Source: Thalassospira sp. MCCC 1A01428
GTDB taxonomy: Bacteria > Pseudomonadota > Alphaproteobacteria > Rhodospirillales > Thalassospiraceae
Length of the DNA: 64,000 nt
Reading direction: 5' to 3'
Assembly (NCBI RefSeq): GCF_002115825.1
Contig: NZ_JFJZ01000002.1
Span: 186,001 to 250,000 of the forward strand
The notes beneath the pieces were generated by a model. That model was not told where the DNA came from, did not search any database, and was given only the letters and a program-made list of their open reading frames with translations. Both the position numbers and the translations under genes were made by a program. Shown in pieces: positions 25,769-34,647 of this stretch. Within the stretch, counting starts at the first letter, position 1, and each line of letters starts with the position of its first letter.

Positions 25769-27259
25769 ATGGCATTTTCCCGGTTCTTTCAGTCGAAAAA
25801 AGCGCAGGAAGCGACCCAAATTCTTGAGGCGTTAAATCTGTCGATGGCGACGATCGAGTTCTCGCTTGATGGACGCATTCTGGACGCCAACGAGAACTTT
25901 CTGGCGATCAGCGGGTATTCATTGTCCGAGATTGTCGGGAAATCGCATAGTATTTTTGTGCCGGCGGAAGAGCGTGATTCTGCGGAATATCGCGATTTCT
26001 GGAAGAAGTTGCGCGACGGAAAACACCAAAGTGCCGCGTTTCGCCGCGTCAATAAAAAAGGCGAACAAATGTGGCTTGAGGCCAGCTATAACCCGGTGCT
26101 GGATAATACCGGTACGCCGGTTAAAGTGGTTAAGTTTGCCACCGATATTACGGAACGCCGCAAGGAGCGGGCGGTTTTGCAAAGCGTATTTAATGCGATT
26201 AGCAAGTCACAGGCCGTTATCGAATTTGATCTGGACGGGAACATACTGACCGCCAATCAGAATTTTTTGTCGTTGTTTGGTTATCGCCTTGCTGACCTTG
26301 AAGGGCGGCACCACAGCATGCTTCTTGATGCCGGTGTTAAAGGCACGCGCGAATATAACGATTTCTGGCGGGCGTTGAAGCAGGGTGAATTTCAACAGGG
26401 CCAATACAAGCGCATCGGCAAAAACGGCAAGGTTATATGGATTGAAGCGTCGTATAATCCGGTGCTGGACCCGATGGGAAAACCGCTTAAAGTTATCAAG
26501 TTTGCCACCGACGTTACCGAGCAGGTTAACCTGTTGATTGAGCTTAAGTCGATGATTGATAACAATTTTTCCGACATTGATATCAATATCAACATCCTTG
26601 GTACAACAGCAACAGATGCGGTAAGTGCCGCTGAGAATACATCTGAAACGGTGCATACCGTTGCGGCCAGTGCCGAACAGCTGGCAGCATCAATTGCCGA
26701 AATTTCACGCAGTATGGCGCAGTCGCGTGCCGCGACCGAACAGGTGTTTGACCAGACGGTTGCCGCTGATTCATCGACCCAGCGGATGTCGGAAGTTGTT
26801 GCAGCGATGGGTAATATTGTTGAGGTTATTCAGGATATTGCCGGGCAGATTAACCTTTTGGCCCTCAATGCGACCATTGAATCGGCCCGGGCGGGCGATG
26901 CCGGCAAGGGGTTTGCCGTGGTGGCCAACGAGGTGAAAAACCTGGCCAATCAGGCCGCGCGGGCAACCGATCAGATTGCGGATGAAATTTCGGGTATTCA
27001 GTCGATTACCATCGAGGTGGTTGACGCCTTGGGGACGATTCGCAACTCAGTGGAAATGGTACGCGATAGCGTGACCAATATTTCATCTGCTGTTGAAGAA
27101 CAAAGCTCGGTTACCGATGGTGTGTCGCAAAATATCCAGTCCATGCGCCATACAGTAGAGGCCGTGTCGCGCAATATTGGCGATATCCAGAAATCGGCTG
27201 ATTCGGTTGCGACATCGGTTAATCGCACCCGCGAGGCCGCAGAGGTGTTGGCGCGTTAA
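25769..27259 (+). CDS. Soluble methyl-accepting chemotaxis protein with two PAS domains
   Basis: 496 residues and no membrane helix, so it is a cytosolic receptor. Two PAS domains in tandem are clear by repeated motifs: [20 protein letters not shown] and [20 protein letters not shown], and twice [22 protein letters not shown] endings (about residues 30-135 and 150-257). The signalling domain follows (about 285-496): [20 protein letters not shown] is the conserved hairpin tip, and [20 protein letters not shown] is the adjacent segment. PAS domains of this type often bind heme or flavin and sense oxygen or redox state; the ligand is unknown. A strong terminator comes after the gene. Confidence 0.95.
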   Translation: MAFSRFFQSKKAQEATQILEALNLSMATIEFSLDGRILDANENFLAISGYSLSEIVGKSHSIFVPAEERDSAEYRDFWKKLRDGKHQSAAFRRVNKKGEQMWLEASYNPVLDNTGTPVKVVKFATDITERRKERAVLQSVFNAISKSQAVIEFDLDGNILTANQNFLSLFGYRLADLEGRHHSMLLDAGVKGTREYNDFWRALKQGEFQQGQYKRIGKNGKVIWIEASYNPVLDPMGKPLKVIKFATDVTEQVNLLIELKSMIDNNFSDIDININILGTTATDAVSAAENTSETVHTVAASAEQLAASIAEISRSMAQSRAATEQVFDQTVAADSSTQRMSEVVAAMGNIVEVIQDIAGQINLLALNATIESARAGDAGKGFAVVANEVKNLANQAARATDQIADEISGIQSITIEVVDALGTIRNSVEMVRDSVTNISSAVEEQSSVTDGVSQNIQSMRHTVEAVSRNIGDIQKSADSVATSVNRTREAAEVLAR

Positions 27260-27316
27260 AACTGATTGCCGTATCCTGAGTTACTTTTGCAGGCCGGTTT
27301 GGCAATATTAAATACG

Positions 27317-27350
27317 AAAAAGGCAGCCCGGGATCAGGGCTGCCTTTTTG
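27317..27350. terminator. Bidirectional rho-independent terminator
   Basis: AAAAAGGCAGCCC (27317-27329) pairs with GGGCTGCCTTTTT (27337-27349), 13 bp. T-runs occur on both strands, so it ends the chemoreceptor gene on plus and the DUF1150 gene on minus. Confidence 0.92.
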
Positions 27351-27385
27351 TGTTTTGATCCGGTTATTTACCGGACAAGCCTGTG

Positions 27386-27655
27386 TTAGTGAACCGAACG
27401 CGGTTCCATATCGTGTTGGCGGATCGCGGCATAGGCCACGGCATAGCTTTCAAACGAGGCAATATGGGTGCCATCGGCAGTGAATACACCATAAATCCGG
27501 GCCGCTTCGGCATCTTCGGGGTTTCGCATTTTGCGGACATAGGCAAAATCCTGAATCCCCAGCATGGCGAAATCGCCTGACGACAGCATATGAAGATCCT
27601 GCTCGGCCGGGATGACGCCTTCTGCGTCGTCATGGTCTGAGATGCGATTGCTCAT
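27386..27655 (-). CDS. DUF1150-family protein
   Basis: 89 residues from ATG 27655, which has AAGGAG eight bases upstream; the in-frame GTG at 27664 touches that site and is unlikely. The sequence LSSGDFAMLGIQDFAYVRKM and IYGVFTADGTHIASFESYAV fit the small DUF1150 family, which in alphaproteobacteria is usually found just after an Hsp20 gene. Function is unknown; a link to the heat response is inferred from this recurrent arrangement. Here the gene follows the Hsp20 gene by 33 bases on the same strand and ends at the bidirectional terminator, so the two form one short operon. Confidence 0.88.
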   Translation of the reverse strand: MSNRISDHDDAEGVIPAEQDLHMLSSGDFAMLGIQDFAYVRKMRNPEDAEAARIYGVFTADGTHIASFESYAVAYAAIRQHDMEPRSVH

Positions 27656-27688
27656 ATGAACCACTCCTTTAACTGGCCTTGCGGCTTT

Positions 27689-28171
27689 TTAGACATTTGT
27701 TTCATTATCGTCGTCATCTACCTTCATGTCGATGGTGCGCGACGGGATATTTTTTTTGCGGTTCGAATTGATGGCAATTTCACGCACAACCGGTTCGGGA
27801 ACCGGCCGGTTAAGGTCAATATGCAGCAATCCGTTATCAAGATGGGCACCGATCACTTCGATGCCTTCGGCAAGAACGAATGAACGCTGGAACTGCCGGG
27901 AAGCGATGCCGCGATGGATATAGACGCGGTTGCTTTCATCTTCCTGGTGTTTGCCCCGAATGATCAGCTGGTTGTCTTCGGTGGTGACAGCAAGGTCATC
28001 ATCGGAAAACCCCGCGACAGCAACCGTGATACGGATGTGATTGTCACCAATCTGTTCGATATTATAAGGCGGGTAGCCTTCGGCTTTGGTTTTTGAAACC
28101 TGATCAAGAACGCGTTCGATCTGATCGAAACCAAGGAGCAGGGGGCTGTTAAACATTGAAATACGCGACAT
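27689..28171 (-). CDS. Small heat-shock protein, Hsp20/IbpA-type
   Basis: 160 residues from ATG 28171, preceded by GAGGAGGTGAAAG, a very strong ribosome site; the longer open frame is not coding. The protein begins MSRISMFNSPLLLGFDQIER, the IbpA-like opening. Its alpha-crystallin domain runs about residues 33-130: YNIEQIGDNHIRITVAVAGF, then LIIRGKHQ, IHRGIASRQFQRSFVLAEGI and HLDNGLLHIDL. It works as a holdase chaperone for unfolding proteins. The acidic tail (DMKVDDDDNETNV) is exposed. It is followed by DUF1150 and has a candidate promoter about 140 bases upstream, implying a long 5' leader. Confidence 0.95.
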   Translation of the reverse strand: MSRISMFNSPLLLGFDQIERVLDQVSKTKAEGYPPYNIEQIGDNHIRITVAVAGFSDDDLAVTTEDNQLIIRGKHQEDESNRVYIHRGIASRQFQRSFVLAEGIEVIGAHLDNGLLHIDLNRPVPEPVVREIAINSNRKKNIPSRTIDMKVDDDDNETNV

Positions 28172-28283
28172 GGCGATTACTTTCACCTCCTCTGAATGAG
28201 CGAGCGTGCAACGGATCAGATCCTTTCGGCATCTGTCTGCCCTGGCCCGGCTACCCGGCACCAAAGACGCACTTTCCTTATAA

Positions 28284-28313
28284 TTACATGTTATTTTGTT
28301 ACCGGTAGTCAAG
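28284..28313 (-). promoter_or_regulatory. Candidate heat-shock promoter of hsp20
   Basis: On the minus strand CTTGACT occupies 28313-28307. After a 17-base spacer ATGTAA occupies 28289-28284, within CATGTAATTATAAG. CTTGAC plus a C-rich or CAT-like -10 resembles alphaproteobacterial RpoH promoters, but the -10 is weak. The predicted leader to the start codon is about 105 bases. Confidence 0.4.
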
Positions 28314-28391
28314 CCCCAACCATTGCCGTTACGCAACTGGCTGCCCTGTTAACGTTCATTCAGCCCTCGTCATAGTCCATTTTGTCACGGT

Positions 28392-30152
28392 CTATTGTAC
28401 CTTTTGGCTGGCTGTTGTGCCCTTTGCTGCGGTTTTTTCAGTATGTGACGAAATGGTGGGCAAGGTGGTCAGGGCGTAATATTCCACCTCGCGGTCCTTA
28501 CCGCGTAACGCTTCGCGGTGTATTTTTGTTCCTTCGGGGATGTGCAATTTTCCACGCGTGATGATATCGCGCGAGATAATCAGCGGCACACCATGTTCCT
28601 TGCATTTGGATTCGAGCCGGGCAGTCGTATTAATGCTATCGCCAATCGCACTGATTTGTTCACGCTGGGGGGGGCCCATTTCGCCAACAATGGCATCCCC
28701 GATATGAATGCCCAGGCCGATGCGCAAATCGAATGGCAGTTCCGATTTAAGATGGTCGTTTAGTTTGTCGATTCGGGCCAGCATTTCGGCAGCACCACGC
28801 ATGGCATTTTCGATTGCCCGACGGATATTACGGTCTTCCAGGCCGTAAAGCGCCATCAGGCCATCGCCGGTAAACTGGGCATAATGTCCCCCGGTTGCCC
28901 TTAATGCTTCGGTCATTTCGGCAAAAAACTGGTTGAGGATAAACAAAACATCGTAGGGCATTTTGGTTTCGCCCAGTTTTGTTGAATCTCGCAAATCGGT
29001 GAAAATAACCACAACTTGCCGTTCGCTGCCCGTTAGGCCACCGGGGCGACGGCCATCGCTGGCGGTGGCGTTGGCGGGCAAAAGCGGGGTAATGGCGAGA
29101 TTGGCCGTGGGGCGAATTTGGCAGGCAAGGCGCCAGTCTTCCGGGGCATTTATGCTGCGCAGGGCCGCACTTTCGACGGGATTTGGGCTGGGTAAATCGG
29201 TCAGGCCACTCCGGCAATGCAGGCGGCATGTGGTGCAGCGCCCACGCCCGCCGCATACCGATGCAATAGGGACTTTCGCCTCGCGCAGGGCCTCAAGTGC
29301 AGTGGCACCGGGCGCAACCCGGACTGTTTTACCATTGGGGAGCTGCAAGGTGTGGGCACGGCGCACGCGGTCCAGAATCAGACGTAAGGGGCGCAGGGCG
29401 AACGGGCTTATTGCCAGCAGCAGGGTAATGATCAGAAAATATTCTGACATGAGGCTATAGAAGGCAAAGGACTGTGCCGTTCGCCCCGCTTCATTGATGA
29501 TATGTGCAAGATAGGGGGTTCCGCCGGTGGCGGCACGTTGTAGCACGGTGCTGGCAGCCGCTGTATACCCGGCAAGCGCCAGTGTTGGCACGGCAACGGC
29601 CAACCCGCCCAGGACAGCACGGTAACGCGGATAAAACGGTTTTACTGCCAGCCAGTAATGAATACCGATGCAGCCGTGGGTCCAGACGACAATCAGGCTG
29701 ATGGCCTGCAATATGCCGATACGGGGGCTGAAAACGGCCAGATCGACTAACACTCGTTCATAAAAGGGATCAACTTGCCAGGCGATTTCGGCAACCCGCG
29801 TGCCAAGTATATGTTGAAATAGCAAAACCGGGATAAGCAGCCCCAAAACGATTTGCAGCCATTCCTTGGGTTTTAACCGCAGAGACCGACGGCGTACCAG
29901 CCGCCCTGTTGCCAGCAAAAAATGGAGGATGATGGCAAGCATCAGCAATTGTTCAAAGGGCGGGTATTTCCACGGTGTAGTCAGAAAAAAATCGGCGCGT
30001 TCCATTGCTTCGGGCGAGATAAGACCAAAGGCATGGTTGCAGAAATGCATAAATACATACGTAAAAAGCAACAGCCCCGAATACAGGCGCAAGGAGGGAG
30101 CACGTGCCGCCAGTTTTGCAAGGAAAGGCTTGGCAGTAGGGGCTGTTGTCAT
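28392..30152 (-). CDS. Membrane class III adenylate/guanylate cyclase with ferredoxin-like domain
   Basis: 586 residues from ATG 30152. The first 270 or so form a membrane domain of about six helices rich in intramembrane His (TYVFMHFCNHAFGLIS, AIILHFLLATGRL, VVWTHGCIGIHYWLAVK), resembling diheme quinone-responsive anchors of the SdhC type. Next comes a plant-type [2Fe-2S] ferredoxin domain with CGGRGRCTTCRLHC and a final C in WRLACQI. The C-terminal class III cyclase domain has IFTDLRDST, QFTGDGLMALYG and GDSINTTARLES, with both metal Asp and the transition-state Asn/Arg. It likely converts quinone or redox state into a cyclic nucleotide signal; ATP or GTP preference is unresolved. No partner gene is adjacent. 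Confidence 0.88.
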   Translation of the reverse strand: MTTAPTAKPFLAKLAARAPSLRLYSGLLLFTYVFMHFCNHAFGLISPEAMERADFFLTTPWKYPPFEQLLMLAIILHFLLATGRLVRRRSLRLKPKEWLQIVLGLLIPVLLFQHILGTRVAEIAWQVDPFYERVLVDLAVFSPRIGILQAISLIVVWTHGCIGIHYWLAVKPFYPRYRAVLGGLAVAVPTLALAGYTAAASTVLQRAATGGTPYLAHIINEAGRTAQSFAFYSLMSEYFLIITLLLAISPFALRPLRLILDRVRRAHTLQLPNGKTVRVAPGATALEALREAKVPIASVCGGRGRCTTCRLHCRSGLTDLPSPNPVESAALRSINAPEDWRLACQIRPTANLAITPLLPANATASDGRRPGGLTGSERQVVVIFTDLRDSTKLGETKMPYDVLFILNQFFAEMTEALRATGGHYAQFTGDGLMALYGLEDRNIRRAIENAMRGAAEMLARIDKLNDHLKSELPFDLRIGLGIHIGDAIVGEMGPPQREQISAIGDSINTTARLESKCKEHGVPLIISRDIITRGKLHIPEGTKIHREALRGKDREVEYYALTTLPTISSHTEKTAAKGTTASQKVQ

Positions 30153-30235
30153 GAGGCGGCCAATTGTTGAAATAAAGTTATACTCTATCGGTGGTTTGGC
30201 TGGCCCCAAAGCTGTGAATTAATGAAACACGTAAA

Positions 30236-30273
30236 ATTTACGGCGACCGGGCGTTTTGGCCGGTCGCCGTTAA
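30236..30273 (-). terminator. Hairpin terminator of the glutamine amidotransferase gene
   Basis: ACGGCGACCGG (30240-30250) pairs with CCGGTCGCCGT (30260-30270). On the minus strand it is followed by AAATTTTA, giving a short T-run. It lies 48 bases after the stop of the amidotransferase gene. Confidence 0.65.
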
Positions 30274-30320
30274 ATGACGATTTGCGATTTGTTGCGTTGC
30301 GTTTGAGCAAGACGCGGTGG

Positions 30321-31049
30321 TCAGGCTGCCTTGCGGTTTTGGTGGCCTTGCAGGAAGGCGAGTAACCAAGTGGCAAAGCTGCCACCATCAACCGGATTTT
30401 CCAGTGATTTTTCTGCAATAACAGCCAGATCTTCGGCAATGATATCGCCCCGGCGTGATTGCAACAGGGCATTTTCATAATCGTGCGAAAATTCGGGATG
30501 GGGCTGAATTGATGCGGCGTTATCGCCGTAACTTAAACCGGCATAAGGACAAAAATCTGAACTGGCCCAGACCTTGGCATTTGCAGGCAATTGTACCACC
30601 TGGTCCTGATGAAAGGCATGCAATTTCATTGATGATGGCGCGTTATGAACCCATTGCGGGGCGTCATTTGCCAATGTGTATTCATGAACACCAATGCCCC
30701 AGCCCCGGTCCGACTTGACCACAGTGCCCCCCAGGGCGGCGGCCAGAATTTGATGCCCGAAACAAACACCAAAAACCGGTATGCCTGCGCCAACAATGTC
30801 GCGAAGCAGGGCCTGAAGACGCACCATCCAGGGAAGGTTTTCATATACCCCGTGTTTGGACCCGGTAATGATCCAGGCGTCGGCATCGTTGATGCTGGCG
30901 GGGAACTGATCGATCAGGACGGACCAGCTTTCAAATTGCAGGGACGGGTCCACTGCGCCCAACATTTTTTCAAACATTGCGGGATAGCTTTTGAACTCGC
31001 CCTGCATGTCTTCGGGGACGAAACCGGTTTCGAGGATGCCGATCTTCAT
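30321..31049 (-). CDS. Class I glutamine amidotransferase (GATase1, GuaA-like domain protein)
   Basis: 242 residues. The nucleophile elbow is GIPVFGVCFGHQILAAALGG (Cys in GVCFGH), and the His/Glu pair is in ASIQPHPEFSHDYENALL, so the Cys-His-Glu triad is complete. WIITGSKHGVYENLPWMV is another typical segment. This single-domain family hydrolyses glutamine, gamma-glutamyl compounds or similar amides; the real substrate is not evident and there is no synthase partner next to it. It starts with ATG 31049 after AAGGTAAAAC, so the start is well supported. A hairpin terminator follows on the same strand. Confidence 0.9.
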   Translation of the reverse strand: MKIGILETGFVPEDMQGEFKSYPAMFEKMLGAVDPSLQFESWSVLIDQFPASINDADAWIITGSKHGVYENLPWMVRLQALLRDIVGAGIPVFGVCFGHQILAAALGGTVVKSDRGWGIGVHEYTLANDAPQWVHNAPSSMKLHAFHQDQVVQLPANAKVWASSDFCPYAGLSYGDNAASIQPHPEFSHDYENALLQSRRGDIIAEDLAVIAEKSLENPVDGGSFATWLLAFLQGHQNRKAA

Positions 31050-31211
31050 GTTTTACCTTGTGAGGCTGCGGGAATGCTTTTTCACAGGTAGGCTAGACGG
31101 ATTCCAAAGACAAGGTTTATGCGTATACGCGACGGAATACCTGCCATGTTTGCGACTGGCCCGAAAATTGATTGCCGGAATAATGTGTGCTGCCATCGGG
31201 GCCGGATTTGA

Positions 31212-31643
31212 TTATCTGGCCCACAAGGTTTGAAAGATGCGTTGTAAAGCCATGCCGACCAGCATTGCCGCAACAAATAACAGCGATTTGGTTTGAAATT
31301 GCGACAGGGCCGCAATTGCCGGCCCAGGACATAACCCGGCCAGTCCCCAGCCAACCCCGAATAATAATGACCCGATCACCAGCGGGCGGTCTATTTTGCG
31401 TTTGACCGGTAAGGTGATGGTGCCACCCAAAAGGGCGTTTTTCCGGGGCTTGGCCCAGACAAAAAACGGAATCGCCACGACCAGCCCACCCAGCATGACC
31501 AGTGCCAGGCTGGGGTCCCAGCTGTTACTGGCAATGGCTGCGATATCAAGAAATGCCAAAACTTTTTGCGGGTTGATCATGCCTGAAACCGCAAGCCCGG
31601 CACCAAACAATGTGCCGCAAAATAATGCACCTGTAATACGCAT
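31212..31643 (-). CDS. YeeE/YedE-family half transporter (second gene)
   Basis: 143 residues from ATG 31643, two bases after the stop of the preceding half (coordinates run downward). About four helices are visible. GALFCGTLFGAGLAVSGMIN and LFGVGWGLAGLCPGPAIAA contain the conserved motif GxGWGLxGxCPGPA of the YedE/YeeE sulfur transporters, with the Cys that binds thiosulfate or a related anion. In many proteobacteria this half-protein works with the other half as a two-subunit inner-membrane channel. An in-frame ATG at 31661 overlaps the upstream gene and is less likely. Confidence 0.88.
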   Translation of the reverse strand: MRITGALFCGTLFGAGLAVSGMINPQKVLAFLDIAAIASNSWDPSLALVMLGGLVVAIPFFVWAKPRKNALLGGTITLPVKRKIDRPLVIGSLLFGVGWGLAGLCPGPAIAALSQFQTKSLLFVAAMLVGMALQRIFQTLWAR

Positions 31644-31644
31644 T

Positions 31645-32070
31645 TTAAAACCCCGCCACATGACGTAACAAATAGGTCGTTACGATGCCACTACCCATAA
31701 AAGCCAGCGTCGCAACCAGGGACCGGGGCGAAAACCGTGCCAGCCCGCAAATGCCATGACCACTGGTGCAACCACTGCCCAGGCTGCTGCCAAACCCAAC
31801 CAGAAGTCCTGCCATGACGAGAATGGGCAGGCTGGCATCAACAATGATTTGCGCGCGGTTGCCGGTTATTAGTGCCACCAGCAATGGCCCCAGGACCAGA
31901 CCGGCCACAAAGGCTGATCGTTCCAGCCGCTGTTGCGATGTGCCTGTCGCAATATTGCTAATAATGCCACTTATGCCTGCAATCCTGCCATTCAGAATCA
32001 GAAACAGCCCCGCAGCAAGGCCGATCATGGCGCCACCGCCAAGCGCGCTAAACGGAGTGAAATTTTCCAT
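31645..32070 (-). CDS. YeeE/YedE-family half transporter (first gene)
   Basis: 141 residues with about four helices. GGAMIGLAAGLFLILNGRIAG and GFGSSLGSGCTSGHGICGLA contain the family motif GxGCTSGHGxCG, with Cys residues placed for binding thiosulfate, sulfite or a polysulfide. It is translated just ahead of the second half, separated by a single base. The pair is typical of sulfide/persulfide-inducible operons in alphaproteobacteria, although no regulator or rhodanese is beside it here. An FNR-like site lies 46-59 bases upstream of the ATG. The function in sulfur import is from family knowledge, the substrate is inferred. Confidence 0.88.
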   Translation of the reverse strand: MENFTPFSALGGGAMIGLAAGLFLILNGRIAGISGIISNIATGTSQQRLERSAFVAGLVLGPLLVALITGNRAQIIVDASLPILVMAGLLVGFGSSLGSGCTSGHGICGLARFSPRSLVATLAFMGSGIVTTYLLRHVAGF

Positions 32071-32115
32071 AATGATGTCCTGCTTTTAATTAATTAATTT
32101 GTATATTGTAATGTA

Positions 32116-32129
32116 TTAATTTAAATCAA
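32116..32129 (-). promoter_or_regulatory. FNR/Anr-like site upstream of the YeeE pair
   Basis: Minus-strand TTGATTTAAATTAA matches the FNR consensus TTGAT-N4-ATCAA at all but one position. It sits 46-59 bases upstream of the first YeeE gene in AT-rich DNA, so chance matches are not negligible. Confidence 0.35.
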
Positions 32130-32368
32130 GGGGAAATCGGATTTGTCCGCATGTTTTGTTCGTCTGACCTGTTGGAAGTAGCAATCGGGCATGTAAGGCC
32201 GCTGTTTTGCACAACGCAGACGGCCTATCGGTTTCGGAATTTGAATTTTAAATATTAAGTGTTTGTTTTTAAATGATTTAATCTGTCTTGCCAAAAGCGC
32301 GAAACAGGCAGATATAGCGTTTGGTTTTCCCGGCATCCTGTTGGGTGCATTTCCAGGATTTTTCACCC

Positions 32369-33352
32369 ATGAGCAATGATCGGCTTTCAGCAAGTCGGCG
32401 CCTTGATGTTGCGCTGGCAATGGCGGAACGGGGCGATATTGATGCCGCCATCGAAGTGGCAACGGCGGCGCTGGAGGCTGATGCAGACTGGGACGAAGCC
32501 TATTTTGCCTTGGCCGAGATGCTTGAAAAAGCAGGTCGCAAAGACCCGGCAATTGATGCTTATCGCGAGTATCTGAAACGCGACGCCACCGACCGCATGG
32601 GGGCCGAAGTGCGCCTGATGTTGCTGGGGGCTGCGGCAATGCGTGACCGCTTGCCGCCCGAATATGTGCGAGCCCTGTTTGATGATTATGCCCCGCGGTT
32701 TGAACATTCCCTGCGCGACAAGCTGACTTATCGCGCCCCGGAATTGATGTTTGAGGCGGTTCGAACCTTGCTTGCCGATATGGCCCATCCGCTTGAAGTG
32801 CTGGATTTGGGGTGTGGTACCGGGTTGGTTGCCGATGTTTTTGCCGGTAAAATTGATGTTCTTGACGGGGTAGACCTGTCGCCACGCATGTTGAATCGTG
32901 CGCGGGCCAAAGGCAGCTATCGCGATCTGGTCGTGGCCGACATTACCGCCATGCCCGATATGGCAACATCGCGCTATGGTATGGTGATTGCCGCCGATGT
33001 TTTGAATTATCTGGGCGACCTGGAACCGGTTCTGGCCATGATCCATTCCCGTTTGTTGCCAGGCGGTATTTTGGTGATGTCACTGGAAGAAGGGGACGTT
33101 TACCCGTTTGATCTGGGGCCGGGACAACGGTTTCGTCACCATCCTGATGTGATTGCCGACTGGTTTAAGCGGGCCGGACTTGAAATTATATCGGACCAGC
33201 AAGGTGCGTTGCGCCAGGAAAAAGGTGTAGCCGTGATTGGACGTATTGTGGTGGCACGGGCTGCTTCTGCCATTTTGGGTGTAACAACGGTGCCCGAACT
33301 GGCGGTTGCCGCCATTGACGGTGAATGCGGGGCACCGGTAATTTTGCATTAA
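32369..33352 (+). CDS. TPR-methyltransferase fusion protein
   Basis: 327 residues from ATG 32369. The first 75 or so residues form TPR helices (LAMAERGDIDAAIEVATAAL, WDEAYFALAEMLEKAGRKD, IDAYREYLKRD). The remaining part is a class I SAM methyltransferase: LEVLDLGCGTGLVADVFAGK (motif I), DVLDGVDLSPRMLNRARAKG (motif II) and VIAADVLNYLGDLEPVLAMI. Such TPR-fused methyltransferases are known in alphaproteobacteria; the substrate is unknown. VRALFDDYAPRFEHSLRDKL between the two domains is typical of this group. The gene is monocistronic, with a gap of 217 bases to the FTR1 gene on the other strand. Confidence 0.85.
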   Translation: MSNDRLSASRRLDVALAMAERGDIDAAIEVATAALEADADWDEAYFALAEMLEKAGRKDPAIDAYREYLKRDATDRMGAEVRLMLLGAAAMRDRLPPEYVRALFDDYAPRFEHSLRDKLTYRAPELMFEAVRTLLADMAHPLEVLDLGCGTGLVADVFAGKIDVLDGVDLSPRMLNRARAKGSYRDLVVADITAMPDMATSRYGMVIAADVLNYLGDLEPVLAMIHSRLLPGGILVMSLEEGDVYPFDLGPGQRFRHHPDVIADWFKRAGLEIISDQQGALRQEKGVAVIGRIVVARAASAILGVTTVPELAVAAIDGECGAPVILH

Positions 33353-33569
33353 GGTGCAATGTTACCGGTTCGCGGTGCTATATGGTGGGCATGTTGATCA
33401 AAACAGACCAGCACCTGTGCCTTTCCACCGTAGGCAGCACTGAATTCCCTATTGAAAAAGGCGTTTCCAGCCTGCCAGCACCCCTTTGACGTGTGACGTT
33501 TTGCATGCGAAAGCTTGCAGATGCCGGTGCGGCCTTTTTGATTGTACCTTAAGGGCCGTCAAGCAGCAG

Positions 33570-34412
33570 TTATTCGGCGGCACTGGCATGGTTTTGCTGC
33601 CGGCTTGGTCGCGCTGCCGCGCGTTTGGTTATTTTGCTGGCAAATGTAATGGCAATAATGGTGACCAGATAGGCAATGATTTGCGTTAGCGTCGGGCGAT
33701 CCATGTAACCAACCAGAGTATGCAGGGCTTTGCCCACAAGGCTTTCCTGGCTAAGCAACCATGAGCTATCCCAAAGAACCGGACCGAGATTAAGGATATC
33801 TGCGGCCGATAGGAAATTCATTGCCTGTGCGGCCATCCCGGCCGCCAGAAGCGTGATCATGATGCTGGTGACGGAAAACAGATACCGGGTGGGAATGCGC
33901 AAAAGGCCCAGATACATGCCGGCGCCAACCACAACCCCGGCCGCAAGGCCGATGCCACCACCGACAAGCGTATTTGACAGGCCACCTTCGGCCGTTGCCA
34001 GCCCATACAGAAACAGGACAATTTCCGAACCTTCGCGCAGAACGGCAACACCAACAACAATGGCCAGCGCGGATAATGATTTTTTGCCATCCCGAACGGC
34101 ATTGCCCGCATCGCGCATTTCCATTGCCATTTCGCGGCCATGCACCGACATCCAGGCATTGTGCCAACCCAGCATCAAGACAGCGACCAGCAAGATTGAC
34201 GCATTGAAAATTTCCTGACCATACCCGGCCAGTGCCCCGGCGATTGCGCCCGCGAAATAGGCAACAATGGCTGCCCCGGCAATGCCACCGGCAATCCCGG
34301 CGGCGATCCAGCGCCGCGCACCGCGTACACCATTTACCGCAGCCAGAACAATTCCGACAATCAGGGCAGCTTCCAGGACTTCACGAAAGACAATGATCAG
34401 GGCAGCGGACAT
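33570..34412 (-). CDS. FTR1-family iron permease (EfeU-like)
   Basis: 280 residues from ATG 34412; the longer open frame contains non-coding residues. About seven helices are visible. The two Arg-Glu iron motifs are present: IIVFREVLEAALIVGIV and VAVLREGSEIVLFLYGLA (REGSE). The family takes up Fe(III) or Fe(II) through these acidic patches. There is no multicopper oxidase or EfeB partner in this window. A cupredoxin-fold secreted protein is encoded upstream on the same strand, at 235 bases distance, consistent with a reduced EfeUO-like arrangement. The C-terminus ends with a basic patch (SKITKRAAARPSRQQNH). Confidence 0.9.
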   Translation of the reverse strand: MSAALIIVFREVLEAALIVGIVLAAVNGVRGARRWIAAGIAGGIAGAAIVAYFAGAIAGALAGYGQEIFNASILLVAVLMLGWHNAWMSVHGREMAMEMRDAGNAVRDGKKSLSALAIVVGVAVLREGSEIVLFLYGLATAEGGLSNTLVGGGIGLAAGVVVGAGMYLGLLRIPTRYLFSVTSIMITLLAAGMAAQAMNFLSAADILNLGPVLWDSSWLLSQESLVGKALHTLVGYMDRPTLTQIIAYLVTIIAITFASKITKRAAARPSRQQNHASAAE

Positions 34413-34647
34413 GGGATCGATCCCGTTTGTGTTTGTGGCAACAAGAAAATGAAAAACAGCGCAGATGACGTGTAGTTTGGCGGCGGACTGACCGGAAACA
34501 GATGATATTGCGTTGCAATGTGGTGGCCAGAGCACAGGCCGGAGCACGACAGAGCAAACAAGGACCATGCTGGCGCAGTGCGAATTTAGCCAAAGCAAGC
34601 AGGCAGGTAACAGGGCGCAAGCCGTTCAGGCGACAGGTTGCGATTTA

